Positions 17,536 to 26,652 of a stretch of DNA of 64,000 bases are shown piece by piece. This stretch comes from Pseudogracilibacillus sp037072025 (GTDB taxonomy: Bacteria > Bacillota > Bacilli > Bacillales > Amphibacillaceae). A model generated the notes under the pieces. The model had not been told where the DNA came from. It saw only the letters and a program-made list of their open reading frames with translations, and ran no database searches. The position numbers were made by a program, and so were the translations under genes. Where the stretch lies: NCBI RefSeq assembly GCF_037072025.1, contig NZ_JAXHDD010000018.1, forward strand, positions 9,318 to 73,317, in the 5' to 3' direction. The number at the start of each line of letters is the position of its first letter. The first letter of the stretch is position 1.

Positions 17536-18516
17536 TTATTCTCCCTTCAAATGATTATAAAAATTTATACTTACATTTAAGAATTGATTAGCAGGAATAA
17601 TGCCCTGTTCTGTTATGATGGCAGTTATATGTTCTGGATCGACGCCTAATAATTCAGGACACTGAAAAATGATCTTTTCCTTTTCACTTGTCTCCCAATT
17701 AATCCCTAATCTATCTTCTAAATTATTTATCTTTAATTCTTTACTATAACCATATAATGATCTTACATCTATTTTTATTAAAGGAGTAAGAACATACAAT
17801 GGGATACGATACTCTTTACATACTAAACCAACAATATCGGATCCAGTAGTATTATAAGTAGTACCATCTGGTAAAATTGTTTCGGCTCCAATAAAGGCAC
17901 CGTCACATTGCTTTAAATAATACATAATGGAACAATCCGGGATAAAATGCACTGTATGACCTGCATCTTGACAAGTTTTTACAAACGGATAGCCACCATC
18001 TATAACTCTACTCTCAGGTATAAATACTCTTAAATCTTCCGTTGCGTTCTTCAGATTTTTCAAAAAATCATTAACTGTACTTGAATAGTCAAATACCATG
18101 ATACTTTTCATGGAAGATGCAATTTCTGTGCTATATTTAATGACATTTTTAGTATCTTCTTGTGCTTTTTCTGCATAAGAATTTTTCTTTTGAATGATAC
18201 TCTCTACAGCTTCTGTGACATTCAAATTTCTAACATCATCTATTTTTCTAATCATAATGTTTATAGCATTACTAACTGCTTGACTTTCATTTCCCCTTGT
18301 TTCAATAAAAAAGGTAGATAGGGTAATAATATTATCTACTACAATATCAGTAGATAATTGTTTCTCTCTACCATTTAATGCAATAGATTCAATCATTTCA
18401 CCTATCATATGAATATGTTTACTTGCCCCAAGGACTCGTTGGGTCACAATATCATCAAATGCTTCTATGCTAACTTCATCCTTTAATACATCCCTTGCTT
18501 CATTTAAATCTATCAT
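17536..18516 (-). CDS. eIF2B-like (IF-2B alpha/beta/delta) protein
   Basis: Protein of 326 residues in the superfamily of eIF2B subunits, methylthioribose-1-phosphate isomerase (MtnA) and ribose-1,5-bisphosphate isomerase. The C-terminal Rossmann-like half is clear: RVFIPESRVIDGG near 163, GAFIGAETILPDGTTYNTTGSD near 206-227, then a hydrophobic strand with PLYVLTPLIK. The catalytic Cys of the isomerases (in the HCN motif) is replaced by Asp143-Tyr144-Ser145, and the catalytic Asp (GAD) is Glu212 (GAE), as in eIF2B-alpha. It may bind a sugar or nucleoside phosphate without the standard isomerase chemistry. Directly follows the PfkB kinase, whose product may be its ligand. Confidence 0.8.
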   Translation of the reverse strand: MIDLNEARDVLKDEVSIEAFDDIVTQRVLGASKHIHMIGEMIESIALNGREKQLSTDIVVDNIITLSTFFIETRGNESQAVSNAINIMIRKIDDVRNLNVTEAVESIIQKKNSYAEKAQEDTKNVIKYSTEIASSMKSIMVFDYSSTVNDFLKNLKNATEDLRVFIPESRVIDGGYPFVKTCQDAGHTVHFIPDCSIMYYLKQCDGAFIGAETILPDGTTYNTTGSDIVGLVCKEYRIPLYVLTPLIKIDVRSLYGYSKELKINNLEDRLGINWETSEKEKIIFQCPELLGVDPEHITAIITEQGIIPANQFLNVSINFYNHLKGE

Positions 18517-18613
18517 TTATATCATCCTTTTTAATTATGACAAACTATTTACTTATAAAGGTGTTTCCGAATGCAAACTACAAATTCTATTTATTTTGAG
18601 GCTTTATGATGTT

Positions 18614-19552
18614 CTATATGTCAATATTAATTTGCTTCTGAAAATTTTCATAATCCTTTATTGTAGGCAAGGAATTTATTGCCCCTTTTTTTGTTACCGC
18701 AAGCGCGGCAACTTGAATAGCATGTTTAACCGCCTCGTCTAAATTATTTCTTCTTAACCAAAAATAAGACACAGCTCCAACAAAACAATCACCCGCACCA
18801 GTTGTATCAATAGCTTCCACTTTTGGAGCAGCATGATGTTTTATAACATTCCCACTTTTAAATACAGCTCCCTGCTCACCTAGTGTAATAATGATATGTT
18901 CGATTCCTAATTCTGAAATGATATGAATTGCCTCTTTAGCCGATTCAATAGAATCAACCTTATTTCCCGCTAGGAATTCGGCTTCAGGTTCATTAACAAT
19001 GAGCAAATCGATCATTTTCATATAGTGATTTTCGATATCCACAATTGGTGCTAGATTTAATATAACCTTTTTTCCTTGTTTTGACACTGTCTCAATCGTA
19101 TATTGTGCGACATCCTTGGGCATTTCTAATTGTAATATAGCCCCTTGCGATCGCGTTACCTTTTCAACAGATTTATCAATATCGTCTTTAGTTAAATTTT
19201 CATTTGCACCTTTGTATGTCACTATGGAGTTACCACCAGCTTCATTTACCCAAACCATTGCGATTCCAGTTTGGACGTCTTCCGTAATTGTTACACATTC
19301 ATTATCCACATGTGCTTTTGAAAGTTCTTCTTTCATCGACAATCCAATTTGATCATTACCTACGCGCCCAATCATTGCTGTTTTAGCACCTAACTTTGCA
19401 GACGCAACAGCCTGATTCGCCGCCTTTCCCCCTGGACTCACTATAAATTCGTTTGAAGCTAAAGTTTCTCCCGGTTTTGGAAGTTTTTCAACATACCCCA
19501 CATAATCCATATTGAGACTGCCATAGACTACTAAATCCAGTTCTTTTTGCAA
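18614..19552 (-). CDS. PfkB-family (ribokinase-like) sugar kinase
   Basis: Carbohydrate kinase of 312 residues. Ribokinase hallmarks: GSLNMDYVGYVEKLPKPGET at the start, the sugar-binding SPGGKAANQAVASAKLGA near 38-55, IGRVGND, and the catalytic DTTGAGDCFVGA near 250. The TTG start follows AAGGGA by 9 bases. Its operon with an eIF2B-like protein and an ECF importer suggests that the substrate is a ribose-containing molecule, such as ribose, ribose 1-phosphate or a nucleoside. The sequence resembles ribokinase most, but residues defining the substrate cannot be resolved by eye. Confidence 0.85.
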   Translation of the reverse strand: MQKELDLVVYGSLNMDYVGYVEKLPKPGETLASNEFIVSPGGKAANQAVASAKLGAKTAMIGRVGNDQIGLSMKEELSKAHVDNECVTITEDVQTGIAMVWVNEAGGNSIVTYKGANENLTKDDIDKSVEKVTRSQGAILQLEMPKDVAQYTIETVSKQGKKVILNLAPIVDIENHYMKMIDLLIVNEPEAEFLAGNKVDSIESAKEAIHIISELGIEHIIITLGEQGAVFKSGNVIKHHAAPKVEAIDTTGAGDCFVGAVSYFWLRRNNLDEAVKHAIQVAALAVTKKGAINSLPTIKDYENFQKQINIDI

Positions 19553-19617
19553 TTAAAACATTCCCTTATAATTTTTTATTATTGTAGCTCGCCGAAATAA
19601 ATCGTATGGTCTTATCT

Positions 19618-20415
19618 TTAGCAGAGATAATTGACCAATTCATGTCTAAATAAAAGATTTCGATCTTTAATTCCTAAACTTTTTGCAAGCTCACCAATCT
19701 CCGTTTTGCTTATATTCGACTTTTGAACAATCTCCTCATTCCAAAAAATCTCCCTAGGTGTGTCGTCGGCAATGATGCGTTTATTAGCCATGGCAATCAC
19801 TCTATTGAAGTTATTCGCAACAAATTCCATATCGTGAGTAATAGTTATGACACTTTTTCCTTCATCTTGCAATACATCCATGATTTTTGATAATTGATTA
19901 ATACCATTAAAGTCTTGTCCAGCTGAAGGTTCATCTAATATCAAATAGGGTGTATCCATCGCAATAAAAACAGCAATCGTTACAAACTTTCTAATAGAAT
20001 ATGGAATATCAAATGGCTTCATCTCCATATATTTACCTATCCCTGTTAAATCAACTGCCTTATCGATTCGTTTTTTTACTTCTTCAGGCGATAAATCGAC
20101 TCCTTTAAATGAATATTCAAGTTCCTTTGCCACAGTATTATTAAATATTTGATCATCTGGATTTTGAAATACGTACCCTACATATCTGGAGATTTGTGCA
20201 ACAGTTTTTTCTTTTGTATTAATATTTTCGACTAAGACATCTCCATTTGTAGGTTTGTGTAAACCATTTAGTAATTTAACAGCCGTCGTTTTACCTGCTC
20301 CATTTTGACCAACTATTGCAACCCTTTCTCCCATTTGGATAGTGAAGTTTAAATCTTCGTTCGCTACATGTCCATTAGGGTATGAAAAAGTGACATTTTT
20401 TACTTCTATAGACAT
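19618..20415 (-). CDS. ECF transporter ATPase (EcfA)
   Basis: ATP-binding subunit of an energy-coupling-factor importer, 265 residues. Walker A is GQNGAGKT near residue 37, the Q-loop VGYVFQNPDDQIF is characteristic of ECF ATPases, and Walker B is YLILDEPSAG near 160. The usual ABC signature LSGGQ is strongly altered: the equivalent stretch before Walker B reads FDIPYSIRKFV. The H-loop ITHDMEF is intact. A degenerate signature is known in one partner of some heterodimeric ABC pairs, so this may be the non-canonical half working with the ATPase encoded just upstream, which it overlaps. Confidence 0.85.
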   Translation of the reverse strand: MSIEVKNVTFSYPNGHVANEDLNFTIQMGERVAIVGQNGAGKTTAVKLLNGLHKPTNGDVLVENINTKEKTVAQISRYVGYVFQNPDDQIFNNTVAKELEYSFKGVDLSPEEVKKRIDKAVDLTGIGKYMEMKPFDIPYSIRKFVTIAVFIAMDTPYLILDEPSAGQDFNGINQLSKIMDVLQDEGKSVITITHDMEFVANNFNRVIAMANKRIIADDTPREIFWNEEIVQKSNISKTEIGELAKSLGIKDRNLLFRHELVNYLC

Positions 20416-21266
20416 ATCTTTTCACTATCCTTTTTTAAAATCTGTTCTTTTGCTTCATCTTTTGTAATTGCAAAACGATCAAAAGGTTTATTTGCCCTTT
20501 GCATATCATGGCTAAGCAAAGCAATTTGCGGTACACCTATACCTTTCATTAATAAGCTTTCATCTGCTAAAACCCTTTTTGTGTTACCTTTAGCAACCAG
20601 TTCACCTTGATTAATAGCTAATATTTCATCGGCGTATTCCGCTATCAAATCTATTTTATGTTCAACCAATAAAATAGTTTTACCCTGTTCCTTTAACATA
20701 TGAATGATTTCAAATACATCTGAAGTACCCTTAGGATCCAATTGTGATGTAGGTTCATCGATAACAAAAATATCACAATCCATCGCAACAATAGCTGCAA
20801 AGGCAACTCTTTGACGTTGACCACCTGAAAGTCTGTTCGGATTCTTGGTAATTAAATGTTCTATTTTCAAGCGTTTTGATACATCCATTACTTTTGATAT
20901 AATTTCTTCTCTCTTTACACCTAAATTCTCAAGCCCTAATGCTATTTCCTCGAACACAGTTTCTTTTATACCACTGATTTGTGTAAAAGGATTTTGAAAT
21001 ATATATCCAACTAAGGAAGCTAAAGTACCACTATCCCATTCCCTAATTTCCTTTCCATCAATATATACTTCACCTGTCAATTCCCCACCATAAAAGCTTG
21101 GAATTAGACCTTTAATTAAATTACATATTGTCGTTTTCCCTCCTCCATTGGGACCGATAATTCCGTAGAGTTTCCCTTTTTCAAATGTATAACTAATATT
21201 TTTTAAAGTCTCGTCATGGGCTAAAGGATATTTATATGAAATGTCTTTCATTTCTATATAACTCAT
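20406..21266 (-). CDS. ECF transporter ATPase (EcfA', canonical)
   Basis: Second ECF ATPase, 287 residues from the ATG at 21266 (an in-frame TTG lies at 21296, but MSYIEMKDISYKYP is the normal opening). Walker A is GPNGGGKTT, the Q-loop is VGYIFQNPFTQI, the signature LSGGQRQRVAFA is intact, and Walker B is IFVIDEPTSQLD. The H-loop LLVEHKIDL is present. It overlaps the next ATPase by about 10 bases. The IS110 element lies immediately upstream, so transcription from the operon promoter must pass through or restart within the IS. Confidence 0.88.
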   Translation of the reverse strand: MSYIEMKDISYKYPLAHDETLKNISYTFEKGKLYGIIGPNGGGKTTICNLIKGLIPSFYGGELTGEVYIDGKEIREWDSGTLASLVGYIFQNPFTQISGIKETVFEEIALGLENLGVKREEIISKVMDVSKRLKIEHLITKNPNRLSGGQRQRVAFAAIVAMDCDIFVIDEPTSQLDPKGTSDVFEIIHMLKEQGKTILLVEHKIDLIAEYADEILAINQGELVAKGNTKRVLADESLLMKGIGVPQIALLSHDMQRANKPFDRFAITKDEAKEQILKKDSEKICL

Positions 21267-21339
21267 AAAAAGTATCATTCCTTTCGCTGCGCTCAAGGCA
21301 CAAATATTTAATGAAAGATAATCTCCACACCCTAAATAC

Positions 21340-21566
21340 TGCTATAATATAGTTGGATAAGCAGATATACTACAGAGCACGGGGAGGTGAGTGGTGACAG
21401 TTTAAATACTGCCCGCATAAAAAGATGTGCCGTTTGCCATTTTCAAGTACAAATAAGTGTGCCAATGAGCACGTAAACTAATCTTTATATAAACAATTCC
21501 AGTTTAGTACGTGGCAAACAGTCAATGTCTGCTTTATCCACTATAAAATTAGAAGGGGATGTGTTT
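21340..21566 (+). ncRNA. Candidate IS110 bridge-RNA region
   Basis: IS110-family elements encode a structured RNA (bridge RNA or seekRNA) in the noncoding end next to the transposase, which pairs with donor and target DNA. This 5' noncoding stretch contains a TATAAT-like sequence near 21344 and several short complementary segments (for instance GTTTGCCATTTTC near 21432 and the GTGGCAAAC region near 21512). Structure was not computed. Confidence 0.35.
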
Positions 21567-22819
21567 ATGCTAAGGATTGTTTATCCTATTTGTTGTGGAA
21601 TTGATGTCCACAAAAAGTTTGTTGTGGCAACGGTAGGTACTACGAACCAATCGGGGGTTACCGAGTACCAAACCAAGCAATTTTCAACTTTTACAGAAGA
21701 TTTACTTCATCTTCGAGATTGGTTGAAATCTCAATCTTGCGTCCATGTCTGTATGGAATCTACTGGCAAATACTGGCATCCTGTGTTTAATGTTTTGGAA
21801 AATGACTGTGATATTGTCGTCGCTACCCAAAATACGTTAAGGGTCTCCGTGGTAAGAAAAACGATATAAAAGACTCCGTTTGGCTTTACGATTTGCACAA
21901 ACACGGTTTAGTTCCTGGTAGCTTTATACCACCTTTAGAAATCCGTCAAATCCGTGATTTGATGAGATATCGATTTAAGCTCATCAACTTTAAAACAAGT
22001 GAGATAAACCGTGTACAGAACTCGCTTACCGTATCCAATATTATGATTTCCAGTGTGGTCTCCGATAAATTTGGTGTAAGCTCCATGAATATTATTCAAC
22101 ATATTCTAGATAATCCGGATGACACTAATTTCGATGTTTCCTCGATGCTACATGGTAGCATGAAACATAAGACGAAAACTATTGTGAAATCCATTCAAGG
22201 AAACCTGACCGAACCACAAACTGATAAGATGAGTGTATCACTTGACCATATGGAGAGCATTGAAAAGCACATCAGCGATATCGAATCGGTTGTTTTAAAA
22301 TTAGTTCAACCCTACTTACCACAGGTGGAATTAATCTTATCCTTACCAGGCATTAAAGATATTTTTAAAGCTATCGCAATTCTTGGCGAAATTGGCGTAG
22401 ATATGTCTGTGTTTCATTCCCAGAAACACATTTGCTCTTGGACCGGACTTACACCGCAAAACAATGAAAGTGTTGGAAAGAAAAATCCGTCCGTATTTCA
22501 CGAGCTGGTGTTTATATCAAGCCTTTATTGGTACAATGCGCAAATGCTGCGATTAAAAGTAAGGATTGTCCTTACTTCAAAATGCGCTATGAGCAAATTA
22601 AAAAACGTCGGGGTCACAAAAAATCGATTATTGCGATTGCTAATTATCTGTATTTACCAAATGCTTGATAAAAATGAGCCATTTAATGACGAGTTATACA
22701 AAATAGACATCCATCCAAAACCAAAGCGTCCATATGCACCACAGATTACAGAAGATATGGCGATAAGATATCTAGAAACTTTTGGTTACCAAATACCCGA
22801 TAAACGTGTAATCACTTAA
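21567..22819 (+). pseudogene. IS110 transposase, frameshifted
   Basis: Transposase of about 417 residues split by one missing base near 21838-21841. The first part has the RuvC-like start CGIDVHKKFVVATVG and the acidic residue in VCMESTGKYW. In the next frame GLRGKKNDIKDSVWLYDLHK restores the usual IS110 sequence, followed by the C-terminal Tnp_20 domain with LILSLPGIKDIFKAIAILGE and ICSWTGLTPQNNESVGKK. The ATG at 21567 follows an AGAAGGGG site. Unless frameshifting rescues it, the protein is not made and the element is immobile. Confidence 0.85.
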
Positions 22820-22912
22820 TGTTATTATATCCATAATATTAGTAATCTTCAGTCTACCACGTAGGCTTATTTCGCATGCCCTTTTTTATTTATGGTGACC
22901 GCTTGTGTTCTT

Positions 22913-23701
22913 TCAAACTAAGACCTCCCAAATTATATAACTTATGATGACAATATCGATTACAACCACTGCTACCTTTTCCACACCCGGAGTTGGACGA
23001 AGAAATCTTAAATGTGTATTTTTATTATCTGACGAAAATGCTCTTGCATCCATTGCAATCGATCTTTCCTCCGCCCCTGTAATAGCCCCTAAAAACAACG
23101 GACTTAATACAGGGACAAATGCCTTAATTCTAAACAATATATTTCCCTCAGTTTCTATTCCCCGCGATCTTTGAGAATCCATAATTACAGATGTTTTATC
23201 TTTTAAGTCCATTACTAATTGTAATGAAGATAATATAATATAACTTATCCTATGTGAAAAGCCAATTTTCTCCAAAGCATAAGTGAAATCCTCCGCCTTA
23301 ATTGTTACAGTCAGTAACACTAATAAACCACATACAACTAGCATAATTGTTGCATACTGAATACCTAAATTAATACCTTCTTGAGTAATCTTGATGAAAC
23401 CTAACTTATAAACGAGGTTCTCACCGGGCCAAAACAATGCCCGAACAATAAAGAAAAACGGCCCTATAACCAATGCTAATTTTAAAAATGGATTAATAAA
23501 TGCTTTAAATCTACCTGCTACGACTGCTATCATTATATACGCAATGGTTAACGCGATGTTTACCTCCCACTTTTGAAGAAAAAGTGGGATCAATGCTAGA
23601 AATATATACAGATTCAATTTGTTTAAAGGATTTATATTTAAAAACCAATTTTTACTCTTCTGTGGATTCCGATAATAATTAATAAACGCCTCATCCATCA
23701 T
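22913..23701 (-). CDS. ECF transporter transmembrane subunit (EcfT)
   Basis: Membrane subunit of 262 residues in the CbiQ/EcfT family, with four to six hydrophobic segments in the N-terminal and middle part. The two coupling motifs with the Ala-Arg-Gly pattern are visible as SQRSRGIETEG near 178 and AMDARAFSSD near 221, which contact the two ATPases. An AAGGAGG ribosome site precedes the ATG. It separates the S component (upstream) from the ATPases (downstream, beyond the IS110 insertion). Confidence 0.88.
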   Translation of the reverse strand: MMDEAFINYYRNPQKSKNWFLNINPLNKLNLYIFLALIPLFLQKWEVNIALTIAYIMIAVVAGRFKAFINPFLKLALVIGPFFFIVRALFWPGENLVYKLGFIKITQEGINLGIQYATIMLVVCGLLVLLTVTIKAEDFTYALEKIGFSHRISYIILSSLQLVMDLKDKTSVIMDSQRSRGIETEGNILFRIKAFVPVLSPLFLGAITGAEERSIAMDARAFSSDNKNTHLRFLRPTPGVEKVAVVVIDIVIISYIIWEVLV

Positions 23702-23735
23702 ACTGTCCTCCTTGTATTACAATGCACATTTGAAA

Positions 23736-24317
23736 TTAAGAATTTTTCAGATACGCACTACTATTTGGAAGTTTAACTAATGTTCTTTCAGGTATATTTT
23801 TCACAATTAAAAACGTAATTAATGCGGTAGGGATCTTATCAATCATGTCTACAGACATATTAGATATAAAAGCACTTGCCCAAACCGGAAAACCTGCAGA
23901 CATCAATAAACCACCAAACACACCGGTACCACTTACACCAAACCCATTAAATAAGAAAAGTGAAATTAAACTTCCTGAAATCCCTACTAATATTCCCATA
24001 CCTGCTCCAGCTACACCAGCCTTCCATGCCGCTGTAAATACTCCCTTTTTACCTAAATATCCAGCTAGAAAACCCATTAATAAAAAGTTAGATAGATAAA
24101 AAAGCGATTGGGGATTTGTAATCGCAATACTTAAACATGTAAGTAAACCAACAATTAAACCAGCGACAGGACCGGCTATTGCTGCAATAGTAAATGTTCC
24201 AATCGTATCTAAAAACAACGGTAGTTTTAATAATACAGCTAACTGACCACCTACGAAATTAACCGCAACACCAATCGGTATCAAAAAAATAATTAAACCT
24301 ACGTTTTTATTTTTCAT
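23736..24317 (-). CDS. ECF transporter substrate-binding (S) component
   Basis: Membrane protein of 193 residues with about six hydrophobic helices, the size of ECF S components. It contains a FVGGQLAVLLKLPLFLDTIG segment and a following GPVAGLIVGLLTCL glycine-rich helix as found in vitamin/nucleobase S components. It defines the substrate of the importer. I cannot assign it to a known vitamin class. The operon partners (ribokinase-like kinase, eIF2B-like protein, ureidoglycolate-lyase-like cupin) favour a nucleoside- or ureide-type compound over a vitamin. TGGAGG precedes the ATG. Confidence 0.8.
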   Translation of the reverse strand: MKNKNVGLIIFLIPIGVAVNFVGGQLAVLLKLPLFLDTIGTFTIAAIAGPVAGLIVGLLTCLSIAITNPQSLFYLSNFLLMGFLAGYLGKKGVFTAAWKAGVAGAGMGILVGISGSLISLFLFNGFGVSGTGVFGGLLMSAGFPVWASAFISNMSVDMIDKIPTALITFLIVKNIPERTLVKLPNSSAYLKNS

Positions 24318-24377
24318 TTATTATACCTCCAATTGTTTATTTTCATTTTCGGAAAATATTTTCTAAGAAAATTAATA

Positions 24378-24893
24378 TTATTTTAACTTTATATTTATTG
24401 CTCTATCATTTATAAAAGGCACCCAAGGATTTACCATTTCATCTCCGAATTTATCTGGCTTTTTTTCAATAGCAAAAAGATAAGTAGAATCACCATTAAC
24501 TGGATAGGAAGGGCTATGCCATACTCCTTTATTAATAATAATTCCTTGTCCTGGTTTAATACGAAAGGCTTTCACTGTGTCAGGTCTTGGTTTTTCATTG
24601 GGATCATTTATATCTTGACAAATTGCAACCGGCTGTATAATCTCTTTGTCTAATGCTAACAAAAGTTCTTCCCTGCTTACATGTCGTTCCATAGAGTCAA
24701 CTACCAATTCACGTTCTTTTGTATTTACTAATCCCATACCAATTGGCACGGAGACATCCAACATAGCAATATAATTCCAACATTCCCATCCTTTTCCCAC
24801 CTTTGGAGCTGGTGTATTAGGTAAGTCAACTATTTTTCCAAATGGTTCAAACTCCTTTGCACTTAACTCTTGTACCTCTACATTTATCATCAT
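24378..24893 (-). CDS. Ureidoglycolate lyase-like cupin
   Basis: Cupin-fold protein of 171 residues related to ureidoglycolate lyase (AllA), the enzyme that releases urea from ureidoglycolate to give glyoxylate. Visible features: an N-terminal AKEFEPFGKIVDLP, the conserved MERHVSREELLLALD stretch with Glu and His, VKAFRIKPGQGIIINKGVWH near 128-148, and the PSYP turn. It is the first gene after the cre-bearing promoter in the ECF operon. The family also contains uncharacterised members that act on sugar derivatives, so the reaction is uncertain. AGGAG precedes two adjacent ATG codons. Confidence 0.75.
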   Translation of the reverse strand: MMINVEVQELSAKEFEPFGKIVDLPNTPAPKVGKGWECWNYIAMLDVSVPIGMGLVNTKERELVVDSMERHVSREELLLALDKEIIQPVAICQDINDPNEKPRPDTVKAFRIKPGQGIIINKGVWHSPSYPVNGDSTYLFAIEKKPDKFGDEMVNPWVPFINDRAINIKLK

Positions 24894-24931
24894 AATATCT
24901 CTCCTACCAAATTATAATCTTAATTACTTAC

Positions 24932-24945
24932 TTGAAACGCTTTCA
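24932..24945. promoter_or_regulatory. cre box (CcpA site) before the ECF operon
   Basis: Minus-strand TGAAAGCGTTTCAA matches the cre consensus at 13 of 14 positions. A TATAAT sequence follows about 18 bases downstream on the same strand, so bound CcpA would cover the -35 region of the promoter for the leftward operon. Confidence 0.6.
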
Positions 24946-24961
24946 TTTGAAGTAGTCATGT

Positions 24962-25690
24962 TCATTGTTTTAAATTGATGGAATACTTATATTTATCTGA
25001 TCGATATACCATTTTTGAAAACTCATATGCTATTCCATTTTCTAACCTAGCAACCCTATTAATTTTTAATACAGGTGTTTGGTTATCTATCTTTAATATT
25101 TCTGTATGCTTTTGACTAGGAATTGCTGCCTCTAGGGTTTCAGCAGAGTCTCCTATAATTACACCCTCACTTTCAAGAGCCGAATATAATGACTCGGATG
25201 CAAAATTGTATTTTTTCAAATTAATTTTCGGTGTGAGATCAATATTCAAAAAGGTATCATGATAACCAATCGGGATACCATTCACTAAACGAATTCTCTC
25301 TAACCTTAATATTTTACGTTCAGGATTAATATTCAATTGTCTTGCAACATTAGCATCTGTCACCATCTTTTCAGTTATAACTATTGAATTAGTTGTATGC
25401 CCTTCCATTTCAATATCCTTTGTAAAACCCGTAATACCTGGTCGAGTCGGTTTATACTTTTCATCAGCAACATAGGTACCTTTTCCTTGCTTCCTCTCTA
25501 AAATCCCTTCAAAAACTAATTCTGTCAGAGCCTGTCTCACTGTTGTTCTACTTACTTCCAATGTTTTTTGTAATTCCATTTCCGTTGGTAGAACCTCACC
25601 GCGCTTCCATTCACCATTCTCTATCTTTTCAATAATTAAATCTTTTAATTGAATGTACAAAGGAAGTCGATTATCTCGATCTATTAACAT
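24962..25690 (-). CDS. GntR/HutC-family transcriptional regulator
   Basis: Regulator of 242 residues. The N-terminal GntR winged helix covers residues 1-70 (LPLYIQLKDLIIEKIENGEW, then SRTTVRQALTELVFEGIL), with the KQGKGTYV wing. The C-terminal UTRA ligand domain covers about 90-240 and ends in FSKMVYRSDKYKY. AAAGGA precedes the ATG. It is encoded just upstream of the ECF operon on the same strand, separated by 68 bases with the cre box, and is the likely specific regulator. The ligand is probably the imported compound or its phosphate. Confidence 0.9.
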   Translation of the reverse strand: MLIDRDNRLPLYIQLKDLIIEKIENGEWKRGEVLPTEMELQKTLEVSRTTVRQALTELVFEGILERKQGKGTYVADEKYKPTRPGITGFTKDIEMEGHTTNSIVITEKMVTDANVARQLNINPERKILRLERIRLVNGIPIGYHDTFLNIDLTPKINLKKYNFASESLYSALESEGVIIGDSAETLEAAIPSQKHTEILKIDNQTPVLKINRVARLENGIAYEFSKMVYRSDKYKYSINLKQ

Positions 25691-26640
25691 AGCAATATTC
25701 CTTTCCTATATTTTACAATTGACACTATATCGCAATGTCATGTTGTTACTACAAATTTTATCAATTTTCTTATCTGTTGTCAATATTTTTTGATGCTTCA
25801 CAACATAAACTATTAAAACGGTGTCCAATATTGTGCATACAATTAAGGGTAAATATCATCCGCAAAGTACGATATAGCAACAATTATCTTTAATAACGAT
25901 AAAAGAAGTAATAGATTGCTATAAAAAGATTGAGGTATCACATATTACATATAGGAAAATGAACATGGAGGTGTATTGAAGTGGAAAAATTCCATACAAC
26001 ATCTCCAATCTTCCAACAAGGGGATAATATCGTGATCTCTTAGTCATTCACAAATTATATCGCCATTAGGCGATTATTTTCGAAACCAAAAGCTCAAGCA
26101 TTGAAAATCGTGCATCCCGCAAAGTACACGGTATATGACTGGGCAGACTGAAACTTGAAACCTTCATTAAAAAATTTATAAAAAGACACCGGTAAAAAAT
26201 AACTAGTTTCAATATACATAGCAGGAATTAAATATTCGGATAAAAGGTTTTCCCACAGTTCTTTTAAAAATAAAATAAACTTTCTCCGAGACGGCTAAAC
26301 TTTTCAGCATCTTTTTGTTTTGGGACTAATATAAATAGCATGGTCTCTAACCGAAAAACTTCTAGCCAATCTAAAAAATGTAGATTTACTATCCTCTATT
26401 TTAAGCGATTTTTGATTTTCTTTTTTTAGAACATACTTGTGATTTCTGTTTCCTCAAAGAATAATTCATGGGTACAATGAAAGCATCAACGATTTTCTTT
26501 AAGGAAGTAATTGCTAGGGAATATGATATGAGCCGGGGTTATTAGGTAAATTTATTAGATCCGATTCACGTAAGGTAAGCGTCAAATTACCCCTACTTAA
26601 TAAGGGATTATTTGACGCTTGCATTAAATTCTTATTTAAG
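25691..26640. other. 950-bp region without intact gene
   Basis: A 20-codon frame at 25981-26043 with a very good ribosome site (ATGGAGG) and a GTG start begins MEKFHTTSPIFQQG and then hits TAG; it looks like the stub of a decayed gene. The rest is broken in all frames. A hairpin with AAGCGTCAAAT and ATTTGACGCTT arms lies at 26577-26620 and may have ended a former transcript. Confidence 0.4.
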
Positions 26641-26652
26641 ATGTTTAAACTA

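Larger units (their letters stand above)
21300..22905 (+). mobile_element. IS110-family insertion sequence (ends approximate)
   Basis: A DEDD transposase gene with about 220 noncoding bases before it and about 90 after it, inserted in reverse orientation between the EcfT and EcfA' genes of a leftward operon. IS110 elements lack terminal inverted repeats, so the exact ends cannot be read here; they lie between the EcfA' ribosome site (about 21280) and the EcfT stop codon (22913). Confidence 0.75.

Noticed and set aside
17536..18516. Translation initiation factor 2B role
   Set aside because: Bacteria lack the eIF2B exchange system; the name reflects fold only, and the operon is catabolic.
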